Below, one piece after another: positions 26,740-38,699 of a stretch of DNA of 64,000 bases (position 1 is the stretch's first letter; the number at the start of each line of letters is the position of its first letter). Under the pieces are notes generated by a model. That model saw only the letters and a program-made list of their open reading frames with translations, did not search any database and was not told the DNA's origin. Position numbers and translations under genes: made by a program. The DNA comes from Eonycteris spelaea (lineage: Eukaryota > Chordata > Mammalia > Chiroptera > Pteropodidae), in assembly GCA_003508835.1 (NCBI GenBank), contig PUFA01000225.1, positions 1-64,000 of the forward strand. Direction: 5' to 3'.

Positions 26740-27130
26740 CTATTTTTATACTCTAAGCCTGATGCCCTCTATGAAGTATGGTAACAGAAAAAAAAATAAT
26801 AAAAGCATTGTTAGTATGATTTCAAATTGTACTATCATTGAGGAATAACGTACAATATGATTGAACACTAACACAAATGTTATATAACATAAATGTTATG
26901 TAACACTAACATTTGTTAGTGTAACAAATGTTACACTTACATAAATGTTACCTTCAACAATTTAAGAGCTATTTTTAAGTTCTAAGGCTGCTGCTGTCTA
27001 TATAGCATGGTAACAGAAAAAAAAATAAAAGCATTGTTAGTATGATTTCAAATTGTACCATCATTGAGGAATAACATACAATATGATTGAACATTAACAT
27101 AAATGTTACCTTCAGCAATTTCAGAGCCCC
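26740..27130. repeat. Two-copy direct repeat of about 229 bp with palindromic middle
   Basis: The block starting gtaacagaaaaaaaaataat at 26781 recurs at 27010 with few differences. Both copies run through cattgttagtatgatttcaa and end in aaatgttacc followed by a variant of ttcaacaatttaagag. Between them, 26875-26950 holds inverted copies of ataaatgtta/taacattt, which can pair with each other. It lies in the intron between C4BPA CCP2b and CCP2a. Confidence 0.85.
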
Positions 27131-27349
27131 TCAAGCTTATTTAATAATAACTTAAAGGGAAAAAAATCTTTTAATGAGATAAAATACAGTGAGAATTCAA
27201 GATTTCTGTATTTTGAAATTCCTTTAAAATGTAATTTTTCTAACCTAGCCAGGAAAACAAATGAAAAAGTACTATTTTCTGGTTATTCTAATAGGAACAC
27301 TTCAATGTTCCAATAGCACCACAGTTATGAATCTTCTCACTTCTCTTCT

Positions 27350-28500
27350 TAGTAGCTATTCACAGCAAGAGAAACAGAATAAATATGCTAAAATGAAACA
27401 AAATCAAACAACAACAACAAAAATAAGAAAAATGTGAGGAATAGATGACAAGCAAAGGAAAATCAGAATACATTTCCCTGGAATACATGAAGAAGGAGCA
27501 CAAACAATAAAATAGTTATTTAAAAAATGTATTTCAAGTCAATATTACAAAAATAAAATACCTTAATCTACATTTTAAAATTGTATGTCACATAGCAACA
27601 AAAAATTGAACTAAATTGTTTGTATCAAAATAACTAAGAGTAAGATTATTATATTTCAAATGTAAAGAATAATATCTTTGGATAGCCAAACAAGACCAAG
27701 TCATATTGGAATAAAAATCCAGGTAGGCATCAGAATTCTCTACAGCAACATCCACTAGAAAAAGCAATACCTTAAGATAGTCAAGAAAGAGAAGTATGAG
27801 CCAAGGACTTTATACCAGCCATGTATATAAGTATAAAGTCCGCAGATAGTATTGAACCTGTAAGAACTCAAGAAATAATTCCTCTTGGAGCTTTTCTTTT
27901 AGGAAGTTCACCAGAGGACAAACTATAGCCAACCAAGCAATGACAGGGTAAATTTCAACAAAAACAAAAACAAGCAAAAAACAACTAGTAGTGAGCACTG
28001 GACATGAAGATCTAGATAAGAACGAAGGTAAGTTTAAGATTGACTGAAATAAATACAAATGTATATGCTCTGACAGTGCTGAAATAATATAACAAAATAA
28101 TAGGAGATGGGGAGAAAATGGAAAACAAAACAAATCCCCTCATTACCTTATCTTCAAGAGTGGGAGTGAAATCAAGTTATAACATTTAAATGTTACTGTT
28201 AAATATAAACACTAAGCTAATACAAAGGACATAGATTTACTGTAGAAAAAACAGAGGGGTGGGGAGGAAGAATACAAGGTAAATTTACTGTTGCTCATAA
28301 CAGGGAACAAATTTAAACTGTCTAAAAATAAAGAGAAATAATGATATTATATAAATGTAAATGTATATAAGTAACCACTAGAACCAAATTTTAAACCTTC
28401 TTAAACAGCAAATATAGAGAGTATAAAATATGAAATAACATAATAAAACCAAGTCTAAAGCAATCAGTTATATCAATAAATGTAATTGGTACTTTTTAAA
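27350..28500 (+). mobile_element. HAL1/old L1 ORF1-end fragment
   Basis: Readable pieces such as ggcatcagaattctctacag, caacatccactagaaaaagc and agtatgagccaaggacttta match the end of the ORF of HAL1 or old L1 elements, followed by an A-rich 3' region. The match is from memory and the subfamily is uncertain. Confidence 0.55.
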
Positions 28501-29302
28501 GAACTTGAACAAATAATTCTAAAATTTATATGGAATGACAAAAGACCCTAAATAGCTACAACAATCTTGAATAAAAAGAACAAAATGGAGGTATCACACT
28601 ACCCGACATCTAACTATACTATGAGCCTACAGTAATCAAAACAGCAAGGTATTGGCATAAAAACAAAAACATAGATCAATGGAACAGAATAGAGAGCCCA
28701 GAAAAAACCCCACACCTATTCAGTCAATTAACTATACTAACTGACATCTAACTATACTATGAGCCTACGGTAATCAAAACAGCAAGGTATCGGCATAAAA
28801 ACAAAAACATAGATCAATGGAACAGAATAGAGAGCCCAGAAAAAAACCCACACCTATTCAGTCAATTAATCTATGACAAAGGAGGAAAGAATATACAATG
28901 GGGTAAAGACGGTTTACTCAATCAAAATGGTGTTGGGAAACTTGACAGATACATAAAAAAAAAAAAAAACCCAGACCACTTCTTATACCATATACAAGAA
29001 TAAATTCAAAATGGATTAGAGACTTAAATGACAGATCTCAAAACATAAAACTTCTAGAAGAAAACACAGGCTATAAACTCTCTGGAATTGTTCTTAGGAA
29101 TTTTTTTTTTCTGATAGGTCACTTCAAGCAAGGAAAACAAACAAACAAAATAAACAAATGGGACTACATTAAACTAAAAAGGGTTCGCACAGGAAGGTAA
29201 ACCATCAACGAAACAGAAAGACTCCTACTGCATGGGAGAAGATATTTGCCAATGATGCATCCAAAAAGGGGTTGACATCCAAAATTTATAAAGAACTCAC
29301 AT
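28501..29302 (+). mobile_element. L1 ORF2 segment lacking both ends, with internal tandem duplication
   Basis: The segment is nearly identical to 16540-17190, including unusual shared wording (cccgacatctaactatacta; aggaaggtaaaccatcaacg). It starts abruptly inside ORF2 and stops at aaagaactca without a 3' UTR or poly(A). A 138-base unit (28605-28742) is tandemly repeated (28743-28880). It is flanked on both sides by older LINE sequence. Confidence 0.85.
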
Positions 29303-29339
29303 AAGGGAAAAAAAAGGTATTGTCAGGAGAATTCTAAAA

Positions 29340-30600
29340 AAGAGAGCAGTAGATCCATATTGGCTATTAAGACATATAAAGCCTCAATAAATAGAAGACT
29401 GTAAATTGTATATATGAATATGCAGGCAAAACAATGGCATTCAATGAAAAGTCCAGAAAAAGACCCGGTTGTATATAGGAATTTAATATAATATCAAAAA
29501 GCTTTCCCGAGTCATTAGATTGAAGATGGATTTTTTAATAAATGAAGTTGGGATGACAGGAAAGCCATACAGAAAAATATAGACTAGGATATGTACTTCA
29601 TATACTCTATACAATATATTGACTCCAAATGGATCGAAGCTTTAAATGTTAAAGGATTTAAGATATAATATTCTACAACATAAAGTTGTAGAATAGATCT
29701 GGGAAAATAGTTTAAAATCTGGTATTGGGGAAGGCCTTTTAAATTAAGACCTAAAATCTAGAAGCCATTTTCAAAAGGGAGATTGATAAATTTGACAACA
29801 TAAAAAAAAATTCTCCTTGAGAAGAAAAAACATAACAATAGCCAAGTTAAAAAAAAAAATTACATACTTTGGGGAAAAGTTGAGCTTATATCAGAAACAA
29901 GTTCCAAATCCTAATATATAGGTTCATGTATGTATATCACCTAGGAGTTAAGAACCAAAATTTCAACTCAAAAGAAGAAAATAGGCAAAGGACATCCAAG
30001 TAGTACACAAATAAATACAAACATCTCAACATAAAAAAATAGTCTCGACTTCACTCATAATAAGAGAAATGTACACTGAAACTATAGTGAGATTTTATTT
30101 TTGCCTCTAAAATTGGAAAATTTTCAAAATTCTGACAAGTTTTCAAAAGTTGACAATACACTTATTTGGAAAGTTTATGGAGAAACAAACATTAGCATAT
30201 CTGCAAAACCATATAATCCCCTATGAGAACAATTTGCAATATTTTTCCAATTTTCAAATATATGATTTTTTGACCCAGAAATCCCAATCTGGGATTTTGC
30301 CCTACAGATATAACTCTATATGTACAAAACAATTTATATACAAGATAATTAATAAGAGTACTGTTCAGAATAGCAAAATATTGGAAAAATTCATGGATCC
30401 ATCAAAAAGATTGTTAATCCATGATATATCCCACAATAAAATTTTATGCACTTATAAAGGAAATAAATGAGGAACCTCTTTATGCCAAAAAAAAACCCAG
30501 AAATACCTTCTGTATATATTGATAAGTAAAAAATAAAGCAAGATTCAAAACTACATTTGTTATTGAAAAGGTGCAAAATAAAAACTAATATACTAATTTC
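29340..30600 (+). mobile_element. Old L1 ORF2 C-terminal fragment
   Basis: Diverged L1 phrases are visible, such as aaaagtccagaaaaagaccc followed by a 'gga atttaat' motif, and cttcactcataataagagaa near 30050. It probably once formed one old LINE block with 27350-28500 into which the younger segment was placed. Confidence 0.6.
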
Positions 30601-30829
30601 TTAGCTTGTATTTGTAAAAGTAAACGCACTAGAAAGATGCATAAGAAACCAATAAAAGTAGATCCCTGTTTAAGGGCAGAAAAGAATGAGGTGGATGATG
30701 ATAGAGTGGGAGCGAGGATTCTAAGTATATAATTTCTTATATCATTTCTTTTGAAACATATGAACACATTAGCTATTTTTAAAAATTAATTTTAAAATAT
30801 GTATTGTTTCTAGATTACCTTGCACTCAC

Positions 30830-30930
30830 CCTTCTAAACAGCTGAATTCAATATGTGATCCAAAAGAAAGATCTGTCTTAAATGGTCACTTGGCCATTAC
30901 GTAATTCTCCTGGGTTGCTGCATGATCTCT
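30830..30930 (-). pseudogene. C4BPA: C4BPA exon: first half of CCP2, +1 frameshift
   Basis: The exon begins KRSCSNPGELRNGQVTI. One extra T then turns the expected Lys codon into TAA (30878-30880). Downstream of the insertion the ancestral frame (TDLSFGSHIEFSC) runs to the gtgagt donor in the phase needed by the next exon. At 101 bases it is one more than the phase-consistent length. This is the first inactivating change in the transcript. Confidence 0.88.
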
Positions 30931-31783
30931 CTGAGAGAAAATTAAAAATGAAGATTAGTGATTTCAATTACTCACAGATACAGAATTAGAGAAGCTTTGA
31001 CCTCTGCTTCCAGAAAGACCAGAGGTTCAAATTCAAATTTATTTCTGATCCCGGCTCACTGAATGTTTATTTTGGAGAAAAAAAATAAATTCAAAAATTG
31101 ATCTAATTTTTTCTGGTGTCTTTTACCAATAGAGAAAAATGGTCAGCTAAATTACTATGGCAATCACATCTACAGTCTAGGATTTAGCACACCAACCAGG
31201 AAGCTATGTTTCATTTTATGGCAGTTGTGTGTACTTTGAACTTAGGCCATTCAAATATGCATGACCTTGGTCACAAAAGGAAAAACAAACAAAAAATAGT
31301 ATAGATTGTACACTCTTGTTATCGGAAAAACATCACAGAATATAGTCTCAACTGAAAGAGAATCATAGCATCTTCTTCCAAACACAGCAAGTATTTTGGG
31401 TGAGCTTTCTTTGGAAACTGCATTATCACTTTCTAGTCATATAACTTTGTACAATTTGTAAAGAGTGAATCTTGTTTTCAATATATTAAAATTGAATTTA
31501 TAGTTAACTTCTGAAAGAAGTATTTACTGAATTATGTTGTAAAGAATGGACTTATTTTTCAGTGCAACTAGATAGCTCCTAATTTTTCTCTTTTATTTAT
31601 TTGTTTACTTGTTTGTATTTTTCAAAAAGTGGCATACCTGTGTACATTGAAATCAGTTATTGACAAATTGAGTGGTTTCTTAGCGACTAAAGATTCTCAT
31701 TTGCATTCAGAAAGCTTAGTCCCTGAGACAACTTTGTAAAAATGAGAAAAGCACAAATAAGAAAAATAAATGTTCCTACTTAC

Positions 31784-31966
31784 TGGTGCAGAAATCACTG
31801 TAGCTCCATGTGTCTTTCGAACTGCAGGTAACGAGCTGTCTTGAGCTGGTCTTCACGTAGCCAGGGCGGCAGGTGTATCTCAGAGAAGTTCCAGCTTTGA
31901 AGTTTGTCTCATTCAATTCTTTTATTGGAGAAGCAAAGTTTAAGAAGGGAGGGGGACCACAATCAC
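31784..31966 (-). pseudogene. C4BPA: C4BPA exon: CCP module 1 (intact)
   Basis: This encodes GDCGPPPFLNFASPIKEL through DTWSYSDFC, a full CCP module. In human this module forms most of the C4b and streptococcal M protein binding face together with CCP2. It has four Cys and the Trp. The acceptor is ccag and the donor is A|gtaagt. No indel. Confidence 0.92.
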
Positions 31967-32903
31967 CTGGACACCAAAATGACAAAGAGCACCAGAAGTT
32001 GAAGCTTGGGACACAGTAGCTTAATGTTTACAGTAGTGTGATTTTCAGAACAAGAACCATTCTTTTCTCCTCTAGTAAAGAAAAATAATAACTCCTATTA
32101 TCTCTATTATTCAATGAATGCAGTGAGTGGTCAATGATAATAATAAAAGGCAGAAATTTTTCATTCTTTTCCTGTTGTATATGAGATAATTTATTTTATA
32201 AGGATGGCAGACATGATTTCATTAGTCTATCAGATTTCCTATATCTGCTGATTCAGATGTATCTGTGCAAAGCCAGAAGTCCCTACAATTTTCCCCAAAA
32301 GAAATAGAGTATTTCACTAATAATTACTTTATATAACATTGTTTGCTTCTGTAAAGGGTAACTGGGTTGCTGGGATAGTAATAAGAATAACTTTTAATTT
32401 GTACTTTTTTGCACCTTTTGGATTTTGAATGATATGAAGTAAGAAGCATAAAGCCCCTGAATAGTAAAAGCCTTAATCCTGCTTTCCTTGCAAGAATTAA
32501 ATACAGAACCAATTTATCTTTTAGGAGCCACAGTAGTAGTGTACACTTCCCCTCTCCATTCTGGATAAACCCCTGAAGTGGAAATTGTTCAGCCAGGCTG
32601 ATAGATAATATAGATTTGTTTCAAGTCATTGTTGGGAGACAGATTGGGACATTCCTGGAGAAGAATTCTAGGGGAAAGTGTCTAGAAAACTGCCTCTTAT
32701 ATGGGTAAAGCAAATTCTCCCTAAATTCCGAATAATTCCAAATTTCAAATAAATTCCAAATTCCTGGTCAAATAAACCCTTTGTTGCTGAAGCTGGATTT
32801 CTGCTAAAGCCTAATCTTCTCTTCATTAGTCTTAAAAGTGAACAAACAAGTAGATGATCTTGAGTATTTGTTGCCAGTCTGAACTTGTCTCCCTATTACT
32901 CAC

Positions 32904-33045
32904 CAAGAACAGTAGCCAACAGAGCAGCAACCAAGGTTATTTGGAACAGAGTTGAATCACAGACTCTCCACAATCTGGAGAAGGACCAGGCTGTCGTTTT
33001 CCCCTTTCTATCAAGGGTTCCACTTGGAGCTCTTGGAGGGTACAT
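32904..33045 (-). pseudogene. C4BPA: C4BPA exon: start codon and signal peptide (intact)
   Basis: ATG at 33045 opens MYPPRAPSGTLDRKGK, followed by TAWSFSRLWRVC and a hydrophobic stretch (ITLVAALLATVLG). This mirrors the long human leader residue for residue. The donor is G|gtgagt. The second in-frame Met used as an alternative start in human (KMAAW) is Thr here. There is no indel. An upstream untranslated exon is expected but was not found. Confidence 0.9.
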
Positions 33046-33129
33046 GACCTGTGGCTTTTCTGATCCTTTTCTACTGAAAGAACTCAGTTTAGTAAACAGT
33101 CATTGAATTCTTACTTATCATAAAGGACC

Positions 33130-35400
33130 AGAATGAAGGCTATGGGATCTGTGTCTTCAAGGAAATTACAGCCTAGAGTAGAAGAAAAGACATATGCACA
33201 AATGTTACACAACACATAACAGTGAGTGTTAGCCTCTGTGGGAGCATTCTGCTCAGAGGAGAAATGAATTCTGAGTGGAAAGATGGGAGGTGGCTGTATC
33301 TGCATTAGGTTTGCTATAAAAGTTAGAGAATGGATGCAGGGAAATTGGGGAGCAGTAGATAATACTGTGCTGGAAAATAAAGTGTCTGAGATAAGGAGAT
33401 AGTTAAAGAGTGTGAACTATGTGTATCAGAATAGGACATAAGGGCCAAGTTTAGGAATTTATAGACACTACTCTGTGGGGAATAATGATCCATTTTTTTT
33501 TAATTCGTATTTTGTTTTTGGTTTGTTTATTCTTAAGTTAAGGAGTGATACATTATTGTAATTTAAGAAGATCACTCTGGCAGATATGTACATGAGACAC
33601 TGACGTGAACAGGGAGCAGGAACAAGGAAGTTAAGTAAGAAGACTGCTGCAATTGCCAGATGTGCCACAGAGATGATCTGACCAAGGAAATGGCAGAGGA
33701 AACAAATGTAAAATAAAGCAAAATGAAAAAGCAAGAAAATTATGCACTAGAGAAGTGCAGTTGGATTGCTATATACAGTTTGGGGAGCTCTTCATGACAA
33801 CTGTCAGTTGAGGCAATGAACCATCAAGCAATTGCAGTTTTGAAAAAAATAGGGTTTTTTTATACATAGATATATAGAGACCTATATATGTAGATATGTA
33901 GAGATGAGAAAACAAAAAGAAAAATATATGTGACAAATGTACTTCTGTTATTTAATTAGACTATTTAAAGACTTATTTAAAGCAAAATCATGAAGGAGAT
34001 TTCTCTCTTCACCACCACTCCTGTTTCCTTTGGTAAAAACAATATATCTTAAATTTACATTAGAAAGTCTTGTCCTTAAAGGAATACACAAAGTTCACTC
34101 CCAATAATATATCGTCGAATTTCATCTTTTATTCTGATATCTCTGTTAGATCTAGATGAGTCTACACTCCCCATGTGTCCATAATTCATACTAAGCACAC
34201 ATCCACTTAGATAAAAAGGAGTCACCTCAATATTTCCCTTATAGATGTTTCTGTCCCACATTATAGAAGAGAAAAGTTTTTAGTGGCCCTTCACACTATG
34301 TAGAGAGGCCTAACTTCTTCATTGAGTAATGACTCATAGAATCTTATCTTTCCAAAATTCAATTCTGATGAAGCCATTCCTCCACCAGTTGTCAGTTGCG
34401 GGGAGCCAGAAACCACATTTTAGGCACATTCTCTTGTGTTTCGTTCTCTCTGTTTTCCTAGTATATCTCTCCCAATCTCAGGTCTCTATCCTTCTGCCCT
34501 AGCAATCTGATGAGACAGGAGACAGTTAAAGTTAAGGCAAATTCCACATAATAAAAACCAGTCCTCTAAATCATCTGTGAAATTTACTAAATATGATCAA
34601 TTTCTCCCAGGCAATAAAAACTTCTATGAACTACAAAAATACTATAGAAATAAGTTTCTTAAATTTTTGATGTCAATAGATTTGCCATGTTTACTGAAGT
34701 TCCTTGAAATTGAAGAAAGAAATTTCAAAATACCGATATGTTGGCAAAATAGAATTTCACCATAATAAATCAAGAGGATAATAGTATAAAGTGAAAATTC
34801 CCCATATGAATTGTTTCAGTTGTTATTACTATATATTCACAAGAAAAATGTATACATTGAATTTACTCCAGGAAACATTATCTGTATATTTATAAAAACA
34901 CAACCATAAGATTAAATCTTACCTTCAGAAAATGGAACAAAAAATATTTAAAATGCTGCTACAAAGAACATATTCATTAGCTATGTTCAGAAAGAATACA
35001 TTTATAATTATTGAATATAATCAGTGAATACTTATTAAAATGATGTTAAATAAATTAACAATTTGATAAATTCAGCAAATTGACTTCAGTGAACTGATCC
35101 TTTAGGAATTGGCATTCACTCAACTGGCTTCTGGTGAATAACTTTTTAGTAGTTTGGTCTGAGCCCCATGTTCCATCTGGTGGGGACTACCTGGATCTCC
35201 AACAATTCCAAACACTTTCACCTCTCCAACCCTGCCCATCTCCTCTGCTCTCTTGCTCTTTCCTCCTCAATTCCTATTCGTTCTGCCAGTCCCTTCTCCA
35301 ACGCCCCCTCTTGTCCTCCAGGCAAGTCTCCGTATTCTAATTACAATGTAGTGCTTATAACTCTGATTCTAACTTGGTTTGTAATTAACAGCTGAAGTCT
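33130..35400. other. C4BPA 5' flank, no gene recognised
   Basis: This lies upstream of the C4BPA signal-peptide exon on the minus strand. The untranslated first exon and promoter of C4BPA should be here or further right, but no element could be assigned by eye. It is AT-rich, with a short TATAGA/TATATG run near 33860-33895. Confidence 0.4.
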
Positions 35401-35520
35401 GTCTTCACTACTTGAAGTCTGAGGGTGAGTTCTTATTCATCTCTGTCCCACCTAGTACCTAGCACTCTGCTTCACGGTTAAAGTACTCAATAAATATTTG
35501 TTGAATTTACATTCAAAAGC
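35170..35520 (-). repeat. L2 LINE fragment, antisense
   Basis: The CT-rich stretch ends with cacctagtacctagcactct and actcaataaatatttgttga, the usual reverse-complement form of the L2 3' region. Confidence 0.6.
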
Positions 35521-35814
35521 ACCAAGGGACAATTTATGGTTAACTGATTTTAAAGCAAGACACACCTGTATCTTAATGAGAACCCAACCTAGCGATTTTA
35601 TTGTAGGGTTTTCTCCATCCATAACCTGAAGTCATTGTATAATCAACCAGTCAACTGAGGACAGTATAAAGCGAAGGAATTTAAAAAAACTAGTGCACCT
35701 CCCTCCACAGGTTATGACAGGAGGTAAAAGTCAGCCTCACAAACCTTACACTCTGAGGGATTTATATCACTCAGCCTCACATGAGGCCACAGGCACAGGT
35801 GGACAGTATGTTGC

Positions 35815-36045
35815 CAGGCCCTGGGGCATGGGTTCTGGAGTCAGTCCCAGGCCCTGTGAGTTCAACCATGGTTCTATCATGAGAGAATTGTTTGCCCGCT
35901 CCCTAGGCCAGATACTCTGAGCTCCTCTAAGCTTCAATTTCCTTTTTAATAAAATAAGATTGATAGCTATACATGTCTCCCAGAATTGCTAAGAGGGAGC
36001 TGGACTTGGAGCATGGATGGCACATAGTAAATATTCAAAAAAAAT
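35815..36045 (+). repeat. MIR SINE
   Basis: A MIR-like order is visible: gggttctggagtcagtccca, a decayed core, cttcaatttcctttttaata, and ggcacatagtaaatattc at the right end. Confidence 0.7.
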
Positions 36046-36934
36046 TTTAGGGAAGAGAGTGACAGCATTGATGTTGCAATGTGACTCTGACAGGACCGGA
36101 ATTCCTAGAGTCAAAACATCATTATAATAATGATGTAAAATTATAATGACAGATGGCTGAATCACCAAGATACTTTATGCCCTGGTGCAGAGGAAAGCCC
36201 ACTGGACTTGGTCCAGAAGCACTTGGTTGAGTCTTCACTGTGGCCTTTGGTCACAGTGAAACCCAGTCCCACACCTAGAGTAGAGATGCTGGCTCCCATG
36301 GGGGCCTGCCCAGGGCTGCTTCTTCCCTCACTTTTATTTAACTGTCTTCCTGAGAGGGACTCATCTACTCCTGTGACTTTGACCATCAACCATGAATCAC
36401 TCAGACTTCTAAGCCCAACAGTCTCCTATTGGTGCAAATTTACATGCTCCAGAAACTCAGTTATGAATAAAAATCTTATTCTGCCCTATTACTTCCCATG
36501 TGTAAATGTTGAGCCATTCAGTCCAGCCTCCTTTACTTTTGTTGCTAACTAGTGGAATTCCCATGCCTTAGCCTGAAAATTATGGATCTTTTAAAAGTCA
36601 GTAAAAGAAATCTCAGCAAAATAAGGAAATACTTCTCTTCTCCTGAAGGTGCAAAAAAGCTTATATCTACAACATAAAACTGGCCTTGCAAATGATATTT
36701 CTAAGAAAGAACTTGTTCCTGGACTTTAGATATTATAGCTTTGCCACTTGAACATAACCCTTAACCTTGGAAAAGTCTATCATTGTGACTGGCTATCTCA
36801 GCAAATTGTTTTTTTTGGGGGGAGGGGGTTATTTTTTGGGGAGCTGGGATAATATTTAAATTAACATTTCTGTTTTTTAAATTACTATACTTTTCACTTG
36901 CAATCCTGAAAGTAAGCTAAAACTTTTGACTCCA

Positions 36935-37330
36935 TTGAATTTTTTTTTTTAATTTCAACTTTATTGAGGTATAAGTGACTAAATTAAAAGTTATTTAAAG
37001 TGCACATCATGGTGATTTGATGTACATACACATTGTAAAAATAGTCCCTCTTCCATCATCTAGTTAATTAACACATCTATCATCTTAAATATTTATCTCT
37101 CTCTCTCTCTCATTTCTTTTTTTTTTTTTTTTTTTGGCAAGAACATTTAAATTCTACTCTCTTAGCAAGTTTTAATTACAAAACAGGGTTTTCAACTATA
37201 GTCACTATGTTTTACATTAGATCCTCAAATCTTCATCTTATAGCTGAAAGTTTATACCCTTCTACCAACCTCTCCCTATTTCTCACCCACCTCCAGCCCT
37301 GGCAACCACTTATTAGATTTATTTAAGAAA
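36935..37330 (-). mobile_element. Antisense L1 3' UTR with (TC)n and poly(T)
   Basis: The poly(T) start is followed by caactttattgaggtataag. Later atcttaaatatttatctctc, ttctactctcttagcaagtt and caactatagtcactatgttt appear, the reverse complement of an L1 3' end. A (TC)n tract (37097-37111) and T run (37118-37136) lie inside. Confidence 0.75.
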
Positions 37331-37399
37331 AAAAAAGGTTTCTTTTTGACTTAAGTGATAATTTACATGGTTCAGATCAGTATATCCAACTGCTCCATT

Positions 37400-38200
37400 T
37401 CTATCTCCCAGGCACCTTGAATTCAACAGATCCCAGACTAACACACTATCTTCCTTTTAATGGTACTTGACCTCTGTGCTTTCTGTTTCAGCTAAAGTAA
37501 TAATCTTCACCCAGGGTCCCAGAAATCTGAGTCATCCTAGCCTCCTCTCTCTTGACCCCTTTCCTATTTGGAGTCTCCAGATCCTATCATGTGATCACAA
37601 TAGCATTAGAATTTGTCGCTTTCTTTTACACCCACTTCCATAGTCCAAGGGTAGGGTCTCATAATTCTCTTCACTCCAGCCTAGACCACGGCAATAGTAT
37701 CCAAACATTGGTAAGCCAGCTTCTACATTGATGCAGTTTATATCCTAAAAGCAACTTACTTAAAAACCTCCATGGTTCCCAATTCCTTAGGTCCCCAAAC
37801 CTCTACCTCGGCTTCTGCTCACTTAAAACACTATGCTTCAACTGTCTGAAGGTACTTAACCTTTCCCAAAACACATCTTTGAATTTTTTTATATACTTGC
37901 AAGTATTTGCATAGACAGTCTGTTGTGCATGAATGCTTTTATTGCCAACATCAAGGCCAAATGTCACCTCCTTGGTAAAGAATTGCTCAACACCATCAGG
38001 AAACATCACTCTCTTCTATGGTCCCCTAGTACTTTTCTGATACCTTGATTATAACATCACATTATATTGTAACTACCTACTCACTTTTACTCCCAAAATA
38101 GATTGTAGATCCCTTAAAAGTAAACGTATTTATCCAATTTTCTAGTCCTAACCTGCTGTTGTAACTGGCATATAATAGTCATACAACAAATGTGAAATAA
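37400..38200 (-). repeat. L2 LINE fragment, antisense
   Basis: Long CT-rich sequence with L2 antisense wording: ctccagcctagaccacggca, aaatgtcacctccttggtaa, and gtaactggcatataatagtc at the end. Confidence 0.65.
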
Positions 38201-38409
38201 ATGAAATTTAATTTAGCTTTATCTTCTTAAGAATGACTAACTGCTTTACTGAGAACCTAATGAAATAATACATAAACTTTGTTAATTTTGTAAAAATAAT
38301 ATATCGTTTTGACTTCCCTCACTTGTTCTCAGAATTTGTGGTGGCCCAGTGGGCCAGGTACAAGTTTTGCAATTCCCTCTGCAGAACCTGCATTGAACTC
38401 AACAGACCA

Positions 38410-38610
38410 TGGAGTATAGACATGGAGGCTAGGACTCATGAGCTGAGAAGACCTGAGTTAAGTCCCAGCAATATCATCATCTAATTTTTGTGAAATACCA
38501 CCATCTGATCTTTAGAAGCTACATCAGCTCCTTGGATCTCAGTTTCTCATCACTAAAATAATATTAAACTTAGATCATCTTTCTAGTCCCTATGTAAGTA
38601 GAAAATTCTG
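38410..38610 (+). repeat. MIR SINE
   Basis: A diverged MIR with the order gacctgagttaagtcccagc, then tctcagtttctcatcacta and the AT-rich right part. Confidence 0.55.
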
Positions 38611-38699
38611 TAACTGCCCGCTGAAAAGCTAAGACTTCCCTAGCAAATGCCCAAAATTTCAGTTACATCCTCATCTTTTTAAATTTCTTGGAAATAAAA

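Larger units (their letters stand above)
6667..33045 (-). pseudogene. C4BPA: C4b-binding protein alpha chain gene, disrupted by indels in six of eleven coding exons
   Basis: In human the alpha chain forms the seven-armed C4BP molecule, which binds C4b and acts as a factor I cofactor. All eleven coding exons are found in order at human-like boundaries: signal exon, CCP1, CCP2a, CCP2b, CCP3 to CCP8 and oligomerisation tail. The start codon, cysteines, tryptophans and nearly all splice sites are present. Six exons carry indels: CCP2a +1 near 30880, CCP3 -2 near 25919 and +1 near 25897, CCP4 +1 near 24210 and +1 near 24182, CCP7 -1 near 8929, CCP8 -1 near 7611, and tail -1 near 6771. The first makes an immediate TAA (30878-30880), leaving about 125 residues: signal, CCP1 and part of CCP2. 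Outside the shifts no stop codons were seen in the ancestral frame. Alternatives are assembly indel error, or a decayed paralogue with a good copy elsewhere. Reading frames were judged against the human protein from memory. Confidence 0.85.
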
